Notes under the pieces: model-generated | Databases searched by the model: none | Told to the model about the DNA's origin: nothing | What the model saw: the letters and a program-made list of their open reading frames with translations, nothing else | Program-made: the position numbers and the translations under genes | Shown: piece after piece, positions 36,051 through 48,665 of the stretch | Layout of the letters: each line of letters starts with the position of its first letter | Position numbering within the stretch: position 1 is the first letter of the stretch | Source: Psilocybe azurescens | Lineage: Eukaryota; Basidiomycota; Agaricomycetes; Agaricales; Agrocybaceae | NCBI GenBank assembly: GCA_023853785.1 | Contig: JAJIRX010000557.1 | Coordinates: 310,001 to 374,000 of the forward strand | Length of the DNA: 64,000 nucleotides | Reading direction: 5' to 3'

Positions 36051-36554
36051 TCATGGAACAACCTGTACCCCCAAACTCCTTGCGCTCCCCACAAGCATTC
36101 TGGCGATAGATTCCAACGGCAATGTCTTCATGTGATCATCCGTGGCCTTGATTTTTGCAATTTCGTATACGTGTTTGAGACTAATCGTCCCAGTAACTTC
36201 ATGCCCCGGTTTTCCAGTTCCCTTTTCAATGCCGGCGGCTTGCTTGATAAAGTATGAGGCAGGCGGCGTTTTCGTGACAAAGGTGAAAGTGCGGTCAGGC
36301 TGGACAGTAATGAGAGTCGGAATAGGTACACCGGGTTCTATGTGAGCTGTCCTAGCATTGAATTCTTTGCAGAAGTCCATAGACTTTACACCGCGTGCTC
36401 CGAGAGCAGGACCCACTGGAGGGGTTGGGGCAGCCTTTCCAGCTGGTATAAGCAACCGCTTTGTATCCGACAGTTACTACGCATAGAAGGACCAGATATG
36501 AGCACAATAGCATACCACAATTTGCGCCCTAGCTTTTCCCGCTGCCTTGGACAT
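36051..36554 (-). CDS. Ribosomal protein L11, probably mitochondrial
   Basis: Two exons (36554-36516 and 36458-36051) give 148 residues of the bacterial-type uL11. MSKAAGKARAQIV precedes LLIPAGKAAPTPPVGPALG, the thiostrepton-region motif, then FNARTA, TFVTKTPPASYFIKQAAG and SIARMLVGSARSLGVQV. Bacterial-type length and motifs point to the mitochondrial large subunit (yeast Mrpl19), where L11 forms the GTPase-associated centre. There is no long presequence, as in other fungal mitochondrial L11. It is divergent from the aminopeptidase, with about 240 bases between. Confidence 0.93.
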
Positions 36555-36792
36555 GGTTTACAGATGCGACGAAATTTGAGACCTTGGTTAATGAGCAGTG
36601 AGGCACTTGAACTCCGACGCGGCGAACTACAGAAAAGTTAACGAGTAAAGGTTAGCAATAGACAGGGCACGTGCTTAAATTCACGTGATATGCCGTTATG
36701 CAGGTGTGACGCATCTGAGGTCTCTCAGCCTAAGGGGCTTACGGCGGTTGTTCAACTTCAACTCTTGTTCGTTTCCTTACTCACTCGCAACC

Positions 36793-38968
36793 ATGAAGTC
36801 TTTCGCAATTCTACTGTCTCTCGTATCCCTGATAAATGCTACTCCATTGGCATACGGAGGTCAGATTCCCTTCAACGCCCAGACGCCAACAAGTTATCCG
36901 GGATTTGACCTTGACCTCAATGCTCGTCGCCTTGTCCAATGGGAGGGTCATGAGCCAATATGGATGACAGAGTTGCAGAAGGTTGCCAACTCATTGCTAT
37001 TATCATGCCCTTTTGCTCATGTGAAAGTCTAGATCCAACTTAAATCTGAGGGAATCAAATTCTTTGACATGTAAGAACAGCAATTTGCGTTCTGCTAGAA
37101 ATTTACATTTTCTGGTTCAGAACTGATGCACAGGATCTTGGCGCCTCGGCTGCTCTTGGATTGAGGCCCAAACGTTAGTTGTGTCTAGCTATATTTACAC
37201 TCTCGTTAATTCGTATTTTATTGTCATATAGCGTCTTTCCCAACTCCAAACGCCACAGAAATTGTGAAGCCCATCTTGAAGACGTTGTCCGTTAGCGGAC
37301 CGGAGGAGAATTTGAGGCACTTCTCTAGTTATCGCACGAGGTGTAAGTTTTCGTCCGAAAGATGTTACTAATCCACTCATCTTTCCCAGATTATCGCAGT
37401 GATGTAAAGAATTGCATACTATTCTATCCTCGGACATGCGCTGTACTAAATTCCAACTATTAGACCGGGAAGCAGAGCCAGAAATGGCTTCTGTCGAAAA
37501 TAGCAGAGGTAAACATAATACATGCAATCCAGTGACTTTGGTTATTTATTCAATAAATGCAGATTACTAACAAATATGCATCGGAGTCCCTTCGGGAAAT
37601 TATCACAGCCAAGGAGTTCCCCCATTCTTGGGGCCAGAATTCCATTGTAGGACATCCAAAAATTTGAACTGCATTATAAACTAATTCTATCTTATAGATT
37701 CTTCGTATTGAAGGGTCGTCCAGTACTGATGACAGCGTCGTCATTATCGGAGCCCACCAAGATAGGTGAACTAATATGATCTGTATGCATTTGTCTAGTC
37801 TGACTGGATCTTTATGTCGGCAGCACGAACCTGTGGCCTTTCCTTCCCGCACCTGGTATGATTTCCTTGGCCAATCAATGTAACATTAAAAACATGACAC
37901 CACTGATACGAATTGGATCCAGGGGCTGACGGTCCGTACTACAATTATTCAATGTTCGCCGTTATTTTCAATTCAAATCATGACTGCAGACGATGGGTCT
38001 GGAACTGTGACCATATTGGAATCTTATCGTGGTCTCATTGCGGCAGATTTCCGCCCTGTTCGTACGATTGAGTTCCACTGGTACTCTGCGGAAGTAAGAT
38101 CCAGGCTCCAGATTTTATGGCTAGAATTCTGTCATTCTAACTTTCTTATCTGCAGGAAGGTGGTCTTCTGGGATCCCAGGCCGTCGCCAAAGATTACGAG
38201 GCTCGCTCAGTTAATGTCATAGCCATGAGTCAGGTTCAGTGATGTTTTCCTGCTTAACGCGACTTTCTCTAAAATTATCACTAGTTCGATATGACGGCAT
38301 GGGTCAAGGTTATTCATTTTCCCTATCACTTGTAGAGAAGCTCAGTCATGTTTTAATCAGAGAGGAACACGCGAGGAAGTTGGGATCATCACAGACTTTA
38401 CCGATGACGGGTGAGCTGGCCAAATCTTTCATGCCTGTGATCGTTTTCTAACACATGATCCAGTCTTTCGAACTTCAACAAAGCCTTGGTGGACTTATAC
38501 CTTGATATTCCATACGCGGAGGTGCGTCAAACACATAATGAGAGGAGTTGTAACTAAGTCTTGATATCCTGTAGACTAAATGCGGATACGCTTGCAGTGA
38601 CCAGTTGAGGAATTTAATCGCCTGGCTCCAACCGTACACGCTGACGATTAATCTTGGTTTATAGCGCCTCGTGGGAGAAGGCAGGATACCGTGCATCGTT
38701 CACCATCGGTTAGTTAGAATCCCCGTATAAGAGTCACATTGCTGATGTCTTGCACGCAGAGAGCACCTTCGAAAATTCGAACAAGAATATCCATTCTACT
38801 AACGAGTGGGTCCTGTTTTTTCTGCACGTGTCATTTTACCCTGACAGTTCCGTTCATTTCAGCCGTATCGACATTTCCGATGAATTCAGCTTCTCTCACA
38901 TGCTGGAGTTCTCGAAGCTGGCTGTGGCATTTGCGGTGGAACTCGGTTCCTATGATTCATCGAAGTGA
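36793..38968 (+). CDS. Secreted M28 leucine aminopeptidase
   Basis: ATG 36793 opens a signal peptide ([18 protein letters not shown]). About ten exons follow. The M28 zinc site is readable in order: VIIGAHQD (His ligand), PGADDDGSGT (bridging Asp), the EEGGLLGSQ pair (catalytic Glu and ligand Glu), an Asp in MSQFDMTAW and the His of NIHSTND near the end. [11 protein letters not shown] and ASWEKAGY match the conserved disulfide and the active-site flank. Such enzymes trim N-terminal residues from extracellular peptides. A propeptide-like segment lies between the signal peptide and the core. Intron phases are consistent. Confidence 0.87.
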
Positions 38969-39035
38969 AAGGACCCTCGAGATGTGTTCGGAAGCTAGGG
39001 TCGGCAGGACACGCCAGATCATTTACATTATCGGA

Positions 39036-41137
39036 CTATCCCATATATATATACTTAATCTTTCTACAAATGTAGAGCCCTTTTTCACAAATGATATTAG
39101 AGCCTGAGAAAATCGTATGTACGATTGATCTCATGTCTGGGTATTTTTGTGTGATGATTGGTCTCTGTGGTAAGCAATAGATCAGTACAACAGGCTCAAG
39201 GATATTGTTATATATAAAAGATAAGGGTACCTTAAAGTTCTTATAATCCCAAATCAAGACAGTACCGTCTTGATACCCCTTTAAATAAATTGAGGTTTGT
39301 GTCTCCGCGTCTGTACCTAGTTGTATTCGACCTAGTTGAGCACCCGCCATGTCTGCCACCGAAGGAACAATCGGCTGCTTTATTAAAACCACGTTTTCGA
39401 GCGTCGAAGATTTGGACTTGGAAGTCCATGCTGTTCACCTAATAATAAATATATGTTTTGGGGGCGTTAGACGTAAATGAACACGGAACAATATTTTCAG
39501 AAAGAAACGTGCCTCCAAAATAGTTACGTCGGGCGCCTGATTGTAGGGGTGTACTTGGTGTATGGTGTTACTCAGCTGATTAGTGACTGGTCTTGCCGAG
39601 AGATGTGTTAAATCTATTTCGAGCAATTTCTGGGGCGTGCCCACTAGCAACATTTTTGGCCCTCGCGGCCAGCGCTTCGGGTATCGTATTAACTTTTCAG
39701 TAGTCACCGAATCTGAGCCTTGTATTGACCAGATTATCAAGCTTTTATCGTAACTATCAAGTGAATATCCTTGGCTGCGAGGCAACTTACGGCTTCCCTC
39801 CCTTTTGCGCTTCCAGAATCAGACATTTTGACTTTGTGGGGTGCATGCTTTAAATTCGTCATTCAAGGTAGAGCACCCTAGGTCACGGTGTAAGAGGCAA
39901 AGAAACGGAATTTGTAAGAAGGTCTGTACCTCAGAATCAAGTCGAACTGATGCAACTTGACAAGGGCCATCGCCGAATCTAATGACGGCTCTATTGTCTT
40001 TCATCTTCGCGTCCAGTGTGTTGATAAACTGAGTCGTTTGGTATAGACATTTTTGAAATGCGATGTCTGCGGAAGCTTTGGTAACTCGGTCGAGAATCTG
40101 AATACCAGAAACCCCACTTTCCTTACGGTTAAAAACTGCACGTCGGCTCTCATTGACACTGTTGCAATAGGCAATTCGGCGTCTTCCGGTAAAAGAATCC
40201 TTCTGGCTTTTGTTATACAGTGCCTTTGGAACATTCACCGTGTAAATATTAACCATGTCGTTCCTGGTGTGTTGGTAATGCAGAGGTGAACTGGTACGAA
40301 AAGCCGGTGGGCTAGTTCGACGGTCTTTCGCTTTCCTGATTTCCAGCGGTCCACCGTTTGCTTCGGCTTCAGACAATTCGAATCTTTTAAGCACATAGGC
40401 GCTAATGCGGATAGTAGGAAAGGTATCGGGCGGTTAGATCTCGAATTCCGTGGAAGGTGAAGGGATACGACCATACCTCAAGGGTGATATATACACATCC
40501 GACTCCCTGGATTCATGTGAATTTCTGCCCTCCTCTGATATTTTGCGAAAGTTTCCCCAGGGTTGGTCTTTGTCCAAGTTATCCTCGACTCCGGTTAAGT
40601 CGAACATCAGCGCAACTAGATTCTATATTCACACCAGATGCACGACGGCTGCTTTGGGTTTCGGCGGGGAGTTCGTATTCCACAAGCACCCCGCCCTGTG
40701 CCGCAAAATTGAGTACGCCGCATGGGCAACCTGCAGGCAAAAGAAGTCTAGAAATACACCATTGTCTTCAGTAACTGTAATTTTACTGGCTCCAGAGAGA
40801 TAGATCAGTTGAATACACGAAAAGGATAATCGGAAGAAATTTACGGACTGCTGCTTGAGAAATCCAAGGTCTGACATAAGACTAAGGATGAGTACAATGC
40901 AGCTTCCATTGATCTTTTTTCATCAATCAAAGAATTTGAAGACCTAACAGACGAGCTGGAGCTTGGGGATGCTTCTTTTGATATGGCGCTAGGTCTGCCA
41001 TTCGGTGACTGCGGTGGCCAGTGCTGAATCTCTGGAGTATTTTGCGGGTTGTATGCATAATTTATACCGACATCGTCAGGGCTTCGATGTGATCCAGATA
41101 TCAAGTTTACACGCTTGAATGACATAAAGCGCACCAC
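39036..41137 (-). pseudogene. Degenerate or unresolved WD-repeat-like gene
   Basis: Minus-strand coding-like pieces are scattered over three frames. In order they include RSPDDVGINYAYNPQNTPE, GVLNFAAQGGVLVEYELP, DKDQPWGNFRKISEEGRN, RFELSEAEANGGPLEIRK, a line ending LLEIDLTHLS and finally YLKGYQDGTVLIWDYKNF, which looks like a WD repeat. In-frame stops (for example the TAA after STEFEI near 40439) and frame jumps separate them. An alternative short start (MSDSGSAKGREA, near 39828) exists. A decayed beta-propeller gene, or a real one with several sequence errors, would both fit. Confidence 0.3.
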
Positions 41138-41399
41138 TTACAATACAAGGGGTACGCCCACCATTTCCTTGTTGAGACTAGATAGTTCCAGGGTGATTCT
41201 TGGGGGACTACGCAATGAGCGTACTCTTTTAGTTTTGGAAGCGTGGTCGCTGTCCCCATCCACAGACTCGCGCTTTCTATGCTTCGGTGACAGATCAGTG
41301 TTTGGCGTCAGATGCATCTACAAGCACTAGTTTCGTTCTATGGTCTCAGAAACAAGTTGGGTACAAGAGAAAAATCGGTCCTAGGAGTTAGCTAGAAGC

Positions 41400-42225
41400 C
41401 CTAGAAAATTTCAGCCAAGATGTATTACGGTTCACGATCCAAGAGTTCCTAGGAATATTTTGCGGTATTCCCTATGCTTCATATCCAGACAGGTCATTGA
41501 ATCAAAGTGAAAGGGCTCAGCAATTATCAGTGTTCAAACTTCAACTTGATTTCAATGCTAAAACCAAATAACTGCTCGATCACGGGATTGCCAGTGAAGC
41601 ACGGAGTTTGATTATTAGCCAGTCTCTTACCCCTTTGAGGCTTTTAACTTGTCCTGAACAAGTACTAATAAATTTTCGATGTCATCTCGAACTCGACAGC
41701 GAGAAGACGTTGATAGGGCATACGCCATTCAGTCACAAGCCGCCATAGCAGTCTGTGCTTTCCATTACTTATCTCAGACTTGAATACCCACGGTCATTCT
41801 AAAGGGCGCAGCGCGTTCCACCGCCATAGGAATTGGCTTGGCGGTTATGGGACACCATCTCTGGCCAGTGTTCAGGTGCTTTATATCAAAGGAAATACGA
41901 CTATTACATTCTCACAACCAATTCCTAGACGGCAGACCCTTTCTTTCAAAGGATTCTTGGTCTCAGGCTGTAGGTCACTAAAGAACAGGGTGCAGTGATG
42001 AGAAACTTACAAAATGGTGAACCAGTTACAATATTTGGACTAGTGTTTGGTGCTGAAGCCGCACTGGTTGAACACGAGAACAATAGAAGGAGGGAGGAAA
42101 ATCTCCTTCGGAGGGAAGCTCGTCTTGACTTGGCTAGGAGAGGTTTGGTAGCAACAGAAACAGAAATAGCCAATTGGAAGGCCGCTAGAGAGAGAGAAAG
42201 GGACGCTGGAGACACGCCAATTTGA
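41400..42225 (+). pseudogene. Unresolved coding remnant
   Basis: The + strand shows protein-like text broken by stops: FTIQEFLGIFCGIPYASYP, then HGIASEARSLIISQSLTPL, then SLASVQVLYIKGNTTITFS, then an Arg/Glu-rich helix (NNRRREENLLRREARLDLAR) ending at 42225. The pieces differ in frame, and intron signals do not join all of them. I cannot name a family. The last piece (from about 41998) is the cleanest frame. It may be an eroded gene or an expressed gene damaged by sequence errors. Confidence 0.25.
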
Positions 42226-42424
42226 TGGTGCTGAGCACAAGATGCAATAGTTGCTCTTCAGGACTGTACAAATCTTGGATCCAAGGGTATTAAACGTGCT
42301 ATACACATACTTGGCTGATCTGGTTCTCTATAGAGGATAGCTACGGCACAGTATTCCTTCTGGTTGATATCCAAATATATGATTTGGCAGAGGCAGATAA
42401 ATTAGTGTCTCGAGTGCTACCGGA

Positions 42425-44842
42425 TCAGTATGCCTGGGATGTTTGCTGACCCGCATAGGGAGCATTAGTGGGCTGTGTCCATTGCCCGTACTCATCTACG
42501 GGAGCAGGAGGTTTGGGCGGAAGGCCTGGGTAATACGTCGAACTTTGCGAATTGATCGATGAATCCAGAAGAGGCGGGGGAGGCGGAGGCAGAAGAGTAC
42601 CGTGGTTATAATACTCTATTGGAGGAGGTGGTGGCGGAGGTTGTGGTTGATACATAGGTTGCTGGTAAGTGACTGGAGGCTGAGGCAGGCTTGCTCGACG
42701 GCGAGGTTGCGAATGAAGGTTGGAAGGAGGGGGCGGGGGTGGGGGAATGGGCAGCTGTGTGTTGTTTGAACTGACCATAGATGAGCCAGTGTGGTACTGT
42801 AATGGGGGCGGAGGAGGGGAGGAGGGGGAATGGTCGAGTAATTACTCGCGGCAGGGTACATGTTGGCCGGTTGTGTTGGATTGTAAGAATGTTGATTTGT
42901 TGCCGGTAAAGAGTGAGAGGTTGAAATCGGTGGTTGGCTGGACTGATTCAGTTGCTGTTGCTGGGATGGAACTTGTTGGCCGATTGGAGGTTGCAGCTGT
43001 TGTTGCAATTGCTGTTGTTGAACCAACTGTGGCTGCGTTGGCTGCTGCTGCATAGATTGCTGCGTATACATAACCTGGGGTTGTGGCGGTAGCGGCCGAG
43101 AAGATTGCCCATTCATTTGCGGCACTTGATTTGTCTGCTGAATTTGTGGCGGAGGGATTTCATGAGAAGGAGAAGCACCCCATAAAGCATTGGAGGAGCT
43201 GAGTTGGCTTGTGGAGATACATTTGTTTGAGAAGAGATAAATTGATGAGGAGGGGCAGAAACCGATGCAGGTATACTATAAGGTGAATAATTATACGATT
43301 GCGATGCTGAAAATGATTGCTGAGGCTGGAAGGAAAGCGAAGTTGAGGCTTGGAGATGATGTCCATTATTGGATGGAGCCGGCGCGTAAGGTAATGGAGA
43401 AGAATATACGGGTTGTGTATTGGGCTGAAATTGTGAGTTGTAGCCTATCGGTGCTGGTGTATGAGACGGAGGAATGTTGAAACCAGACGGCTCTGAAACA
43501 TGAGATGGTATAGGTGCAAATCCTGAAGAATGGGATAATGGCATGAAACCAGACGAAGTGGTTGGAATACTATGCCTTGGACCACGAGCTGGGGGTTGAA
43601 AAGTCGGTGATGTTATTTCGTACGTGGAATGGTATGTTTGCTGGGGATAACCATGAAGTGTATTAGATGACGATTGGCGATGATGACCCGATGCTTGTGC
43701 GTTTGGTGAAACAGAACGGTCATAAGGATATGGAGAAGGGGTCTCCGGCATGCCTTGTTCGTACCCATAGGAGGGATAAGTCGTCATACTAGAGTGGCCA
43801 AATCCCGACTGAGGTTGCTGAGAATAAGAATCGGGAACAGGCTGATCAAGAGAAATCAGCATTGCGACACTAATAATAAAGGCAAGGACCTACAGGAAAT
43901 GTTTGGCTCCGCCTCGTTTGTGATGAGACCCCGAACTCACTGAATTCTTGGGTCAACTTATCTAAGGGAGAATTTTTGTTCCTCTCATAAGGCGCCACAT
44001 ATAAATCTAAATTTGCAGCAGAACTGGAAGCACGCAAAGACGATGGAATAACGTCGGAGCCCTGACGCGAGTATCCCGCAGTCCCGGCAATCCTGGACTC
44101 AGAACCAGGCTGATCGCCCAGAGGAACGAAAGAACCCGGACCTCCATACTGTTTGTTGTTTTTAGGTGGCTTCGGCGTGATTTTTTTTCTCGGGGGAGGT
44201 TCCTGTATATGGACACGCCGGTGAGAAAATACCGTTTAAGAGTAGGTAGAATCAACCAACATTTGACCAAAAGGTCAACTCCAGGTACACCTTTCCAGCA
44301 AACTTGTCCTTGCTCGTCAAAGTAAACCATTCTGTATTATTATGAGGCCATTGAGAGATGCTCCAAAGCGAAGTGAACAAAGACTTACCATCTGTTTCCC
44401 CTTTGGTCAATACTTCTGTAAGATCGACCTCAACCTCTCCAATCAAGTCTGGTTCACGGGGATCGTCAGCGTAGCATGCAACTTTCATGGTCTTGCCTCC
44501 TTTGATCTTCTTGATCTTCTTGTCGTCTTTGGGAGGAGGCATGGGCGGAGTTCCAGTGCCTCGGGCGGTTCGCGCCAGCACATCTTCAACGTCTTCGAAG
44601 AGAGTGAACCGGATTTCTTCATCCCATTCTGGATGTTGCCCACCCCTTTGATCGCTTTCGTTCTGCGTTTCTCGCCATTGACTGTGACGAGACAGTAGGG
44701 GTCTTGCTTGCCAATATGACGTTTGTTCGGTAGATGGTTCTAGGACAAAATCAGAAAGAGCGCTCGTGTACATGTGGCAAGTGCTTACAGCCCTAAGCAC
44801 CACGACGATCAAAGTACCGATTTCGCGAGGTGTGGAGGACAT
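42425..44842 (-). CDS. C2-domain protein, Inn1/Fic1-like (ingression protein type)
   Basis: The start is ATG 44842. An N-terminal C2 domain covers about 140 residues: GTLIVVVLRA, NKRHIGKQDPYCLVTVNG, QHPEWDEEIRFTLFED, ADDPREPDLIGEVEVDLTEV and KVYLELTFWSN. A long Pro/Gln/Ser-rich tail has many PPPPP and PxxP stretches. Yeast Inn1 and fission yeast Fic1 have this layout (C2, then Pro-rich SH3-binding tail) and act in cytokinesis at the division site. Three single-base breaks sit at C4 44643-44646, C4 43178-43181 and G4 42816-42819; one added base in each rejoins the tail through MLYG and the PPPP stretches. The stop is at 42425. Confidence 0.72.
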
Positions 44843-45178
44843 TGGGATCTTAAAAATAAGAAGGTGCCCTCTTAAAGAATGGTCAAAGACAGTGGCATAA
44901 AGGTAGTGTTTGGATTGTTAGATGCGTTTCAGTTGGGCAGTGCTTAAATAGGCGTGCATGTTCTGGCACCGACAGTCACAAATACGGCAATTAACCAACC
45001 CCGTATTTGTTCGTGTTTTAATCATAACTGCGCCGCGACGCGTCTGTCCAAATTCAAATTGAAACGCGCTTGTTGGTTACAAAAGTGCTGCGGTGCACCG
45101 CAAAAGAAACCGAGCCTTTCGACTACGTACAAAGAACCTCATTTTAACCTCATTCCCCAACGAAATACGGCCTGACTT
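44843..45178. promoter_or_regulatory. Intergenic promoter of the C2 gene
   Basis: About 335 bases between the C2 gene start and the GH125 stop. No distinct element seen. Confidence 0.35.
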
Positions 45179-47689
45179 CTACTTGCCCGGTATGTAGCTT
45201 TTATTTTGCTTCAAAATAAGGCCGGGCTTTCTTTCAGCCAGATCCAAAATCATCTCTGCGAAATAGCTGTTTGCCCATGCAAACCAACTTCTGGTATATG
45301 ACGTAGGGTCATAAATCGATTGTGACTCGTGGATAAGACCTAGACCATTGGTATTCTGCACTCCAATCAGTATCAAAGCAAAGGTGAAAGAAGATGCATC
45401 CTCACGTTAGCAATGATGTAAAGTGACTGTAAGATTTCTTGATCATCATCAGTGCCAAAGATTGAAGAGATGTGTGACATTGGCCTGCAACTGTGATTAA
45501 CATCCACTAAGGCTTCAAAACGATAGGAACAGACCATGGATGCCACGCGTCGACATGAGGTCCTCTTCGTAAGAAGTGTTATTCAGAGACAACATCTTGA
45601 TATTAAGAGACAACATACCCGACCCCATTGAATTTCTTACCAGCAGCGTAATAAGGATTACCTCCAGAAAAAAGCAGCTTTCTCGTAGCAACGTAGGCAG
45701 GATTTTGTTTATCCAAAAACCAAGGTACGGAAGTGAAAGAAGTGACTGGCCATGATAAAACGTTGAATAGAGAATTTTCCTGACTTGACTCAAATTACTT
45801 ACAGGAACATTGGCGTCATCCATTACATAGCGACCTCCGAATCCTTGTCACCAAAGAGAATTGAATTTCTTTTCTCTCATAGGTAAACGTCAAGCTCAAA
45901 TTCGACTCACCATTGGTCTCGTACGCGAAAATGTTATCTACGACCTGCTGTGTGTCAGATGTAAGGCAAACAACGAAAAACGCGTCCCATACCGTTGTTT
46001 TCCAGATAGCATCCTGAATTCTGGCACTCCATTCTTTGGCTTGTTGGCTAACATTACGAAGTTGGCCGGTGCTATCAAGAAGATGTGCAAGGTTCGACAG
46101 CTCTACACTCAGCATGGCATTTGCAGGTGTGAGGAAGGCTATATAGAATATTTAGCCGATACATGAGTTTGGGTGTTAGGCCACACTTACCAAAAACACT
46201 GAGATCATCTGAAGGCCGATGATGGGTTCCAACGAGGCCTGTATATGCCTTGGGTTCACCATTACCGCCGTTGTCAACAGCAGGCGAAAGGGCATGATTT
46301 CCACCAGTCCAGTTATAGTAAGAGATAAAATTGAAGTTCTCATCGAATGTGCTCTGGGATTGTTCATTGATCACACGAAAAATCTGATCGATTGCGTCGC
46401 GCCCTAAAAGACATAGTTAAGGCAGAATCATAGATCTATGTAAACAAATACTTACAGTTCGCGTTCATAAAGGAAGAATCCCTCGTCGCATTGTAATAGG
46501 ACCTCGAAAGTTTCAAGAATCCGCATAAGGAATCTATTTCATACTAGATCGCTTTGAGTATAGTGAAGGGGGTTGAGGAGTGTGAATTCACTTTGCATTC
46601 AAAAACTGTTTGGTTGTTCACAGGTCTAGATTCACATTCTCTCGTCAGCGGGAATGATGCACTATTGGAAACATGAATAACTTGCGGATTGACAGTTACG
46701 CCATCGGCCCAGTCGTTATGGGAAGGTGCAAGCCCACTCTCTGGCGGAGGCTGGAAGGAGCCGCCTGATAATTGTATAGTTAGACCAAGACATGCTGTGA
46801 GGAAGCTAGCCTCTTACAATAGGGATATTGAGCCACGTAACGTGCTTCATTGTTTATTACAGCCTTAACAAGTGTCGCAAGATCTGGATCGACAGAGAGC
46901 AGCGAATGGTAATGCGCAAACTACGATGACCAATCAGAAAAAGAACGTTTGCAATATCATACCACATTCTGCGTACTTACCTGATTGGCAGTATCACGTA
47001 GCCATTGAGCTCTATCATGGAAATATTTAGATGGTCACGTAGGTCACTTTGGAACACAATACACACGTAATATCCTATAGGACGGAAGGTCAGATGAAAT
47101 CTAGAAAAGATAGGTAATGGGAACCAACTCCAGTAATGATAAAAGCTAGATTTTCAGACTAAATGCAGAACGGTCAAAATCTTATTGGCGAAATATATTT
47201 TTGAACTGGACCTTGCTGAAGTATTTGACAGTTGTATCTGTAATACAGTGTAACACGTTATAAGGATTTCTATGTTTGAGTTGAAATGCATACCCAGGGT
47301 ATTTGGGAAAGTATTTTCGAACAATCTTGCAAGGTCGGGATCTTTGAGCAAAGATTTCATGTCCATGATTACTTTCTGTAGACAACATGTTTTAGATACA
47401 CCAGGTAGACAATCGGAACCCCCAGAAAAGGTTCACCTCGACCGCAGAGCTATTGAATGTGCGGCATGCTGGCGCTGGCCTCATATAAGGCAAACCTAGA
47501 GGGCCTGACGAGCGAGGGTCATGAGGTGCCTGCATCCCATCGGAGTCAGAATTTGACAACACACAACTCTACGACGACGAAGGCTCTCACCTGCGAGTAG
47601 GTCGTATAATCAGGACATTGTGCCAAAGATTCGGATACGAGGAATGATGCTGCAAGGGCAAATTTGAACGAATTCACACCCAAACGCAT
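45179..47689 (-). CDS. GH125 exo-alpha-1,6-mannosidase (DUF1237)
   Basis: ATG 47689 opens a signal peptide (FALAASFLVSESLAQC). About fifteen small exons follow. Core segments include LPYMRPAPACRTFNS, KVIMDMKSLLKDPDLARLFE, FISYYNWTGGNHALSP, THHRPSDDL, LSLPYLGFLDKQNPAYVATR, MSHISSIFGTDDDQEILQSL and the diagnostic end GLIHESQSIYDPTSYTRSWF-AWANSYFAEMIL. GH125 enzymes remove alpha-1,6-linked mannose without a metal. The catalytic acid Asp is expected in the THHRPSDD-type segment, the base Glu in the HES segment. A role in N-glycan or mannan trimming outside the cell is inferred. Confidence 0.85.
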
Positions 47690-48665
47690 TTTGAACGAGT
47701 TCCAAAATAGTTGAAAAGACCGGACGAACGTCTGTATACAAAACCACGTCCAAAGAGCTTTTATGAGCTCCACGCCGGACTCTACGAACTCAGAAGGACA
47801 AATGGACATGTGTAAGGTTGCGCGAAAGAAGGCCCGTGTGTGGGCCGCCGCTCACAAGACCCAGTTGCATGCGTCAGAATCGAGAATAAAGTGTTGGGAT
47901 ATAGAGATGCTGAAAGACGAACAATGCTTCTATGACTTCTTGACAGTGGGGTTCCAATTCAGGTGAATTCGACAGCAAGCAACCGATAACTCCAACTAGA
48001 GAGCCAATGCAGATACAAGAGTGTAAGGCGAAAGAAAGCACGGAGGGTTGTAAGGACGCCTTGCTAATACGATGATCAATTCCGCAACTTAATAGTCTGA
48101 ACTGTTACACAGCCAGATGCCCACTAATGGCAAGAGAGAGATTTTGGGTTTGACGCAAAAGATACAAGATAAAGCGAAGCGGACCGATGAATGTCGTGGT
48201 CGTAGCCAGGGTACCGTAGCCGTTGACATCGAACTTCGTCTGCATGTATTTGGATGAGTGTTCGATCATGTGGACAAAATATGTTCGCAAGGTCGAGAGT
48301 CATTTCTCAACTTCTTTTGATTGATTTTGTGACAGGATAATCATTATTGCATGGATTTCGGGTAGCCCAAAGTGTATGTAAAGGTATATAGAGGAATGGC
48401 GTGAAGAAAGAATATACACCTAACAAAATACAATAATATGCGGCAAGATTCGAGAAAGAAAAGCGGATTATGTACAATATGAAGAAAAGGTACAGGTAAT
48501 GGGGTGAGTACAAACATAAAGCAGCATAGGAAAGGATAGAAATAGTGAGCGAATCCATGAACGTGTAAAAGTCAGACCAAGAACGGAACGAGAAAAGATG
48601 CTAAAAGGAATTCGCAAACCACTGGCTTCCGAGAAGGATTCCGCCACGACGCCCACAAGCACAAG
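47690..48665. other. Intergenic, nothing recognised
   Basis: Nearly 1 kb upstream of the GH125 gene and 3' of the Ser-rich gene. A short + frame at 47763-47966 has no family signal. Confidence 0.4.
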
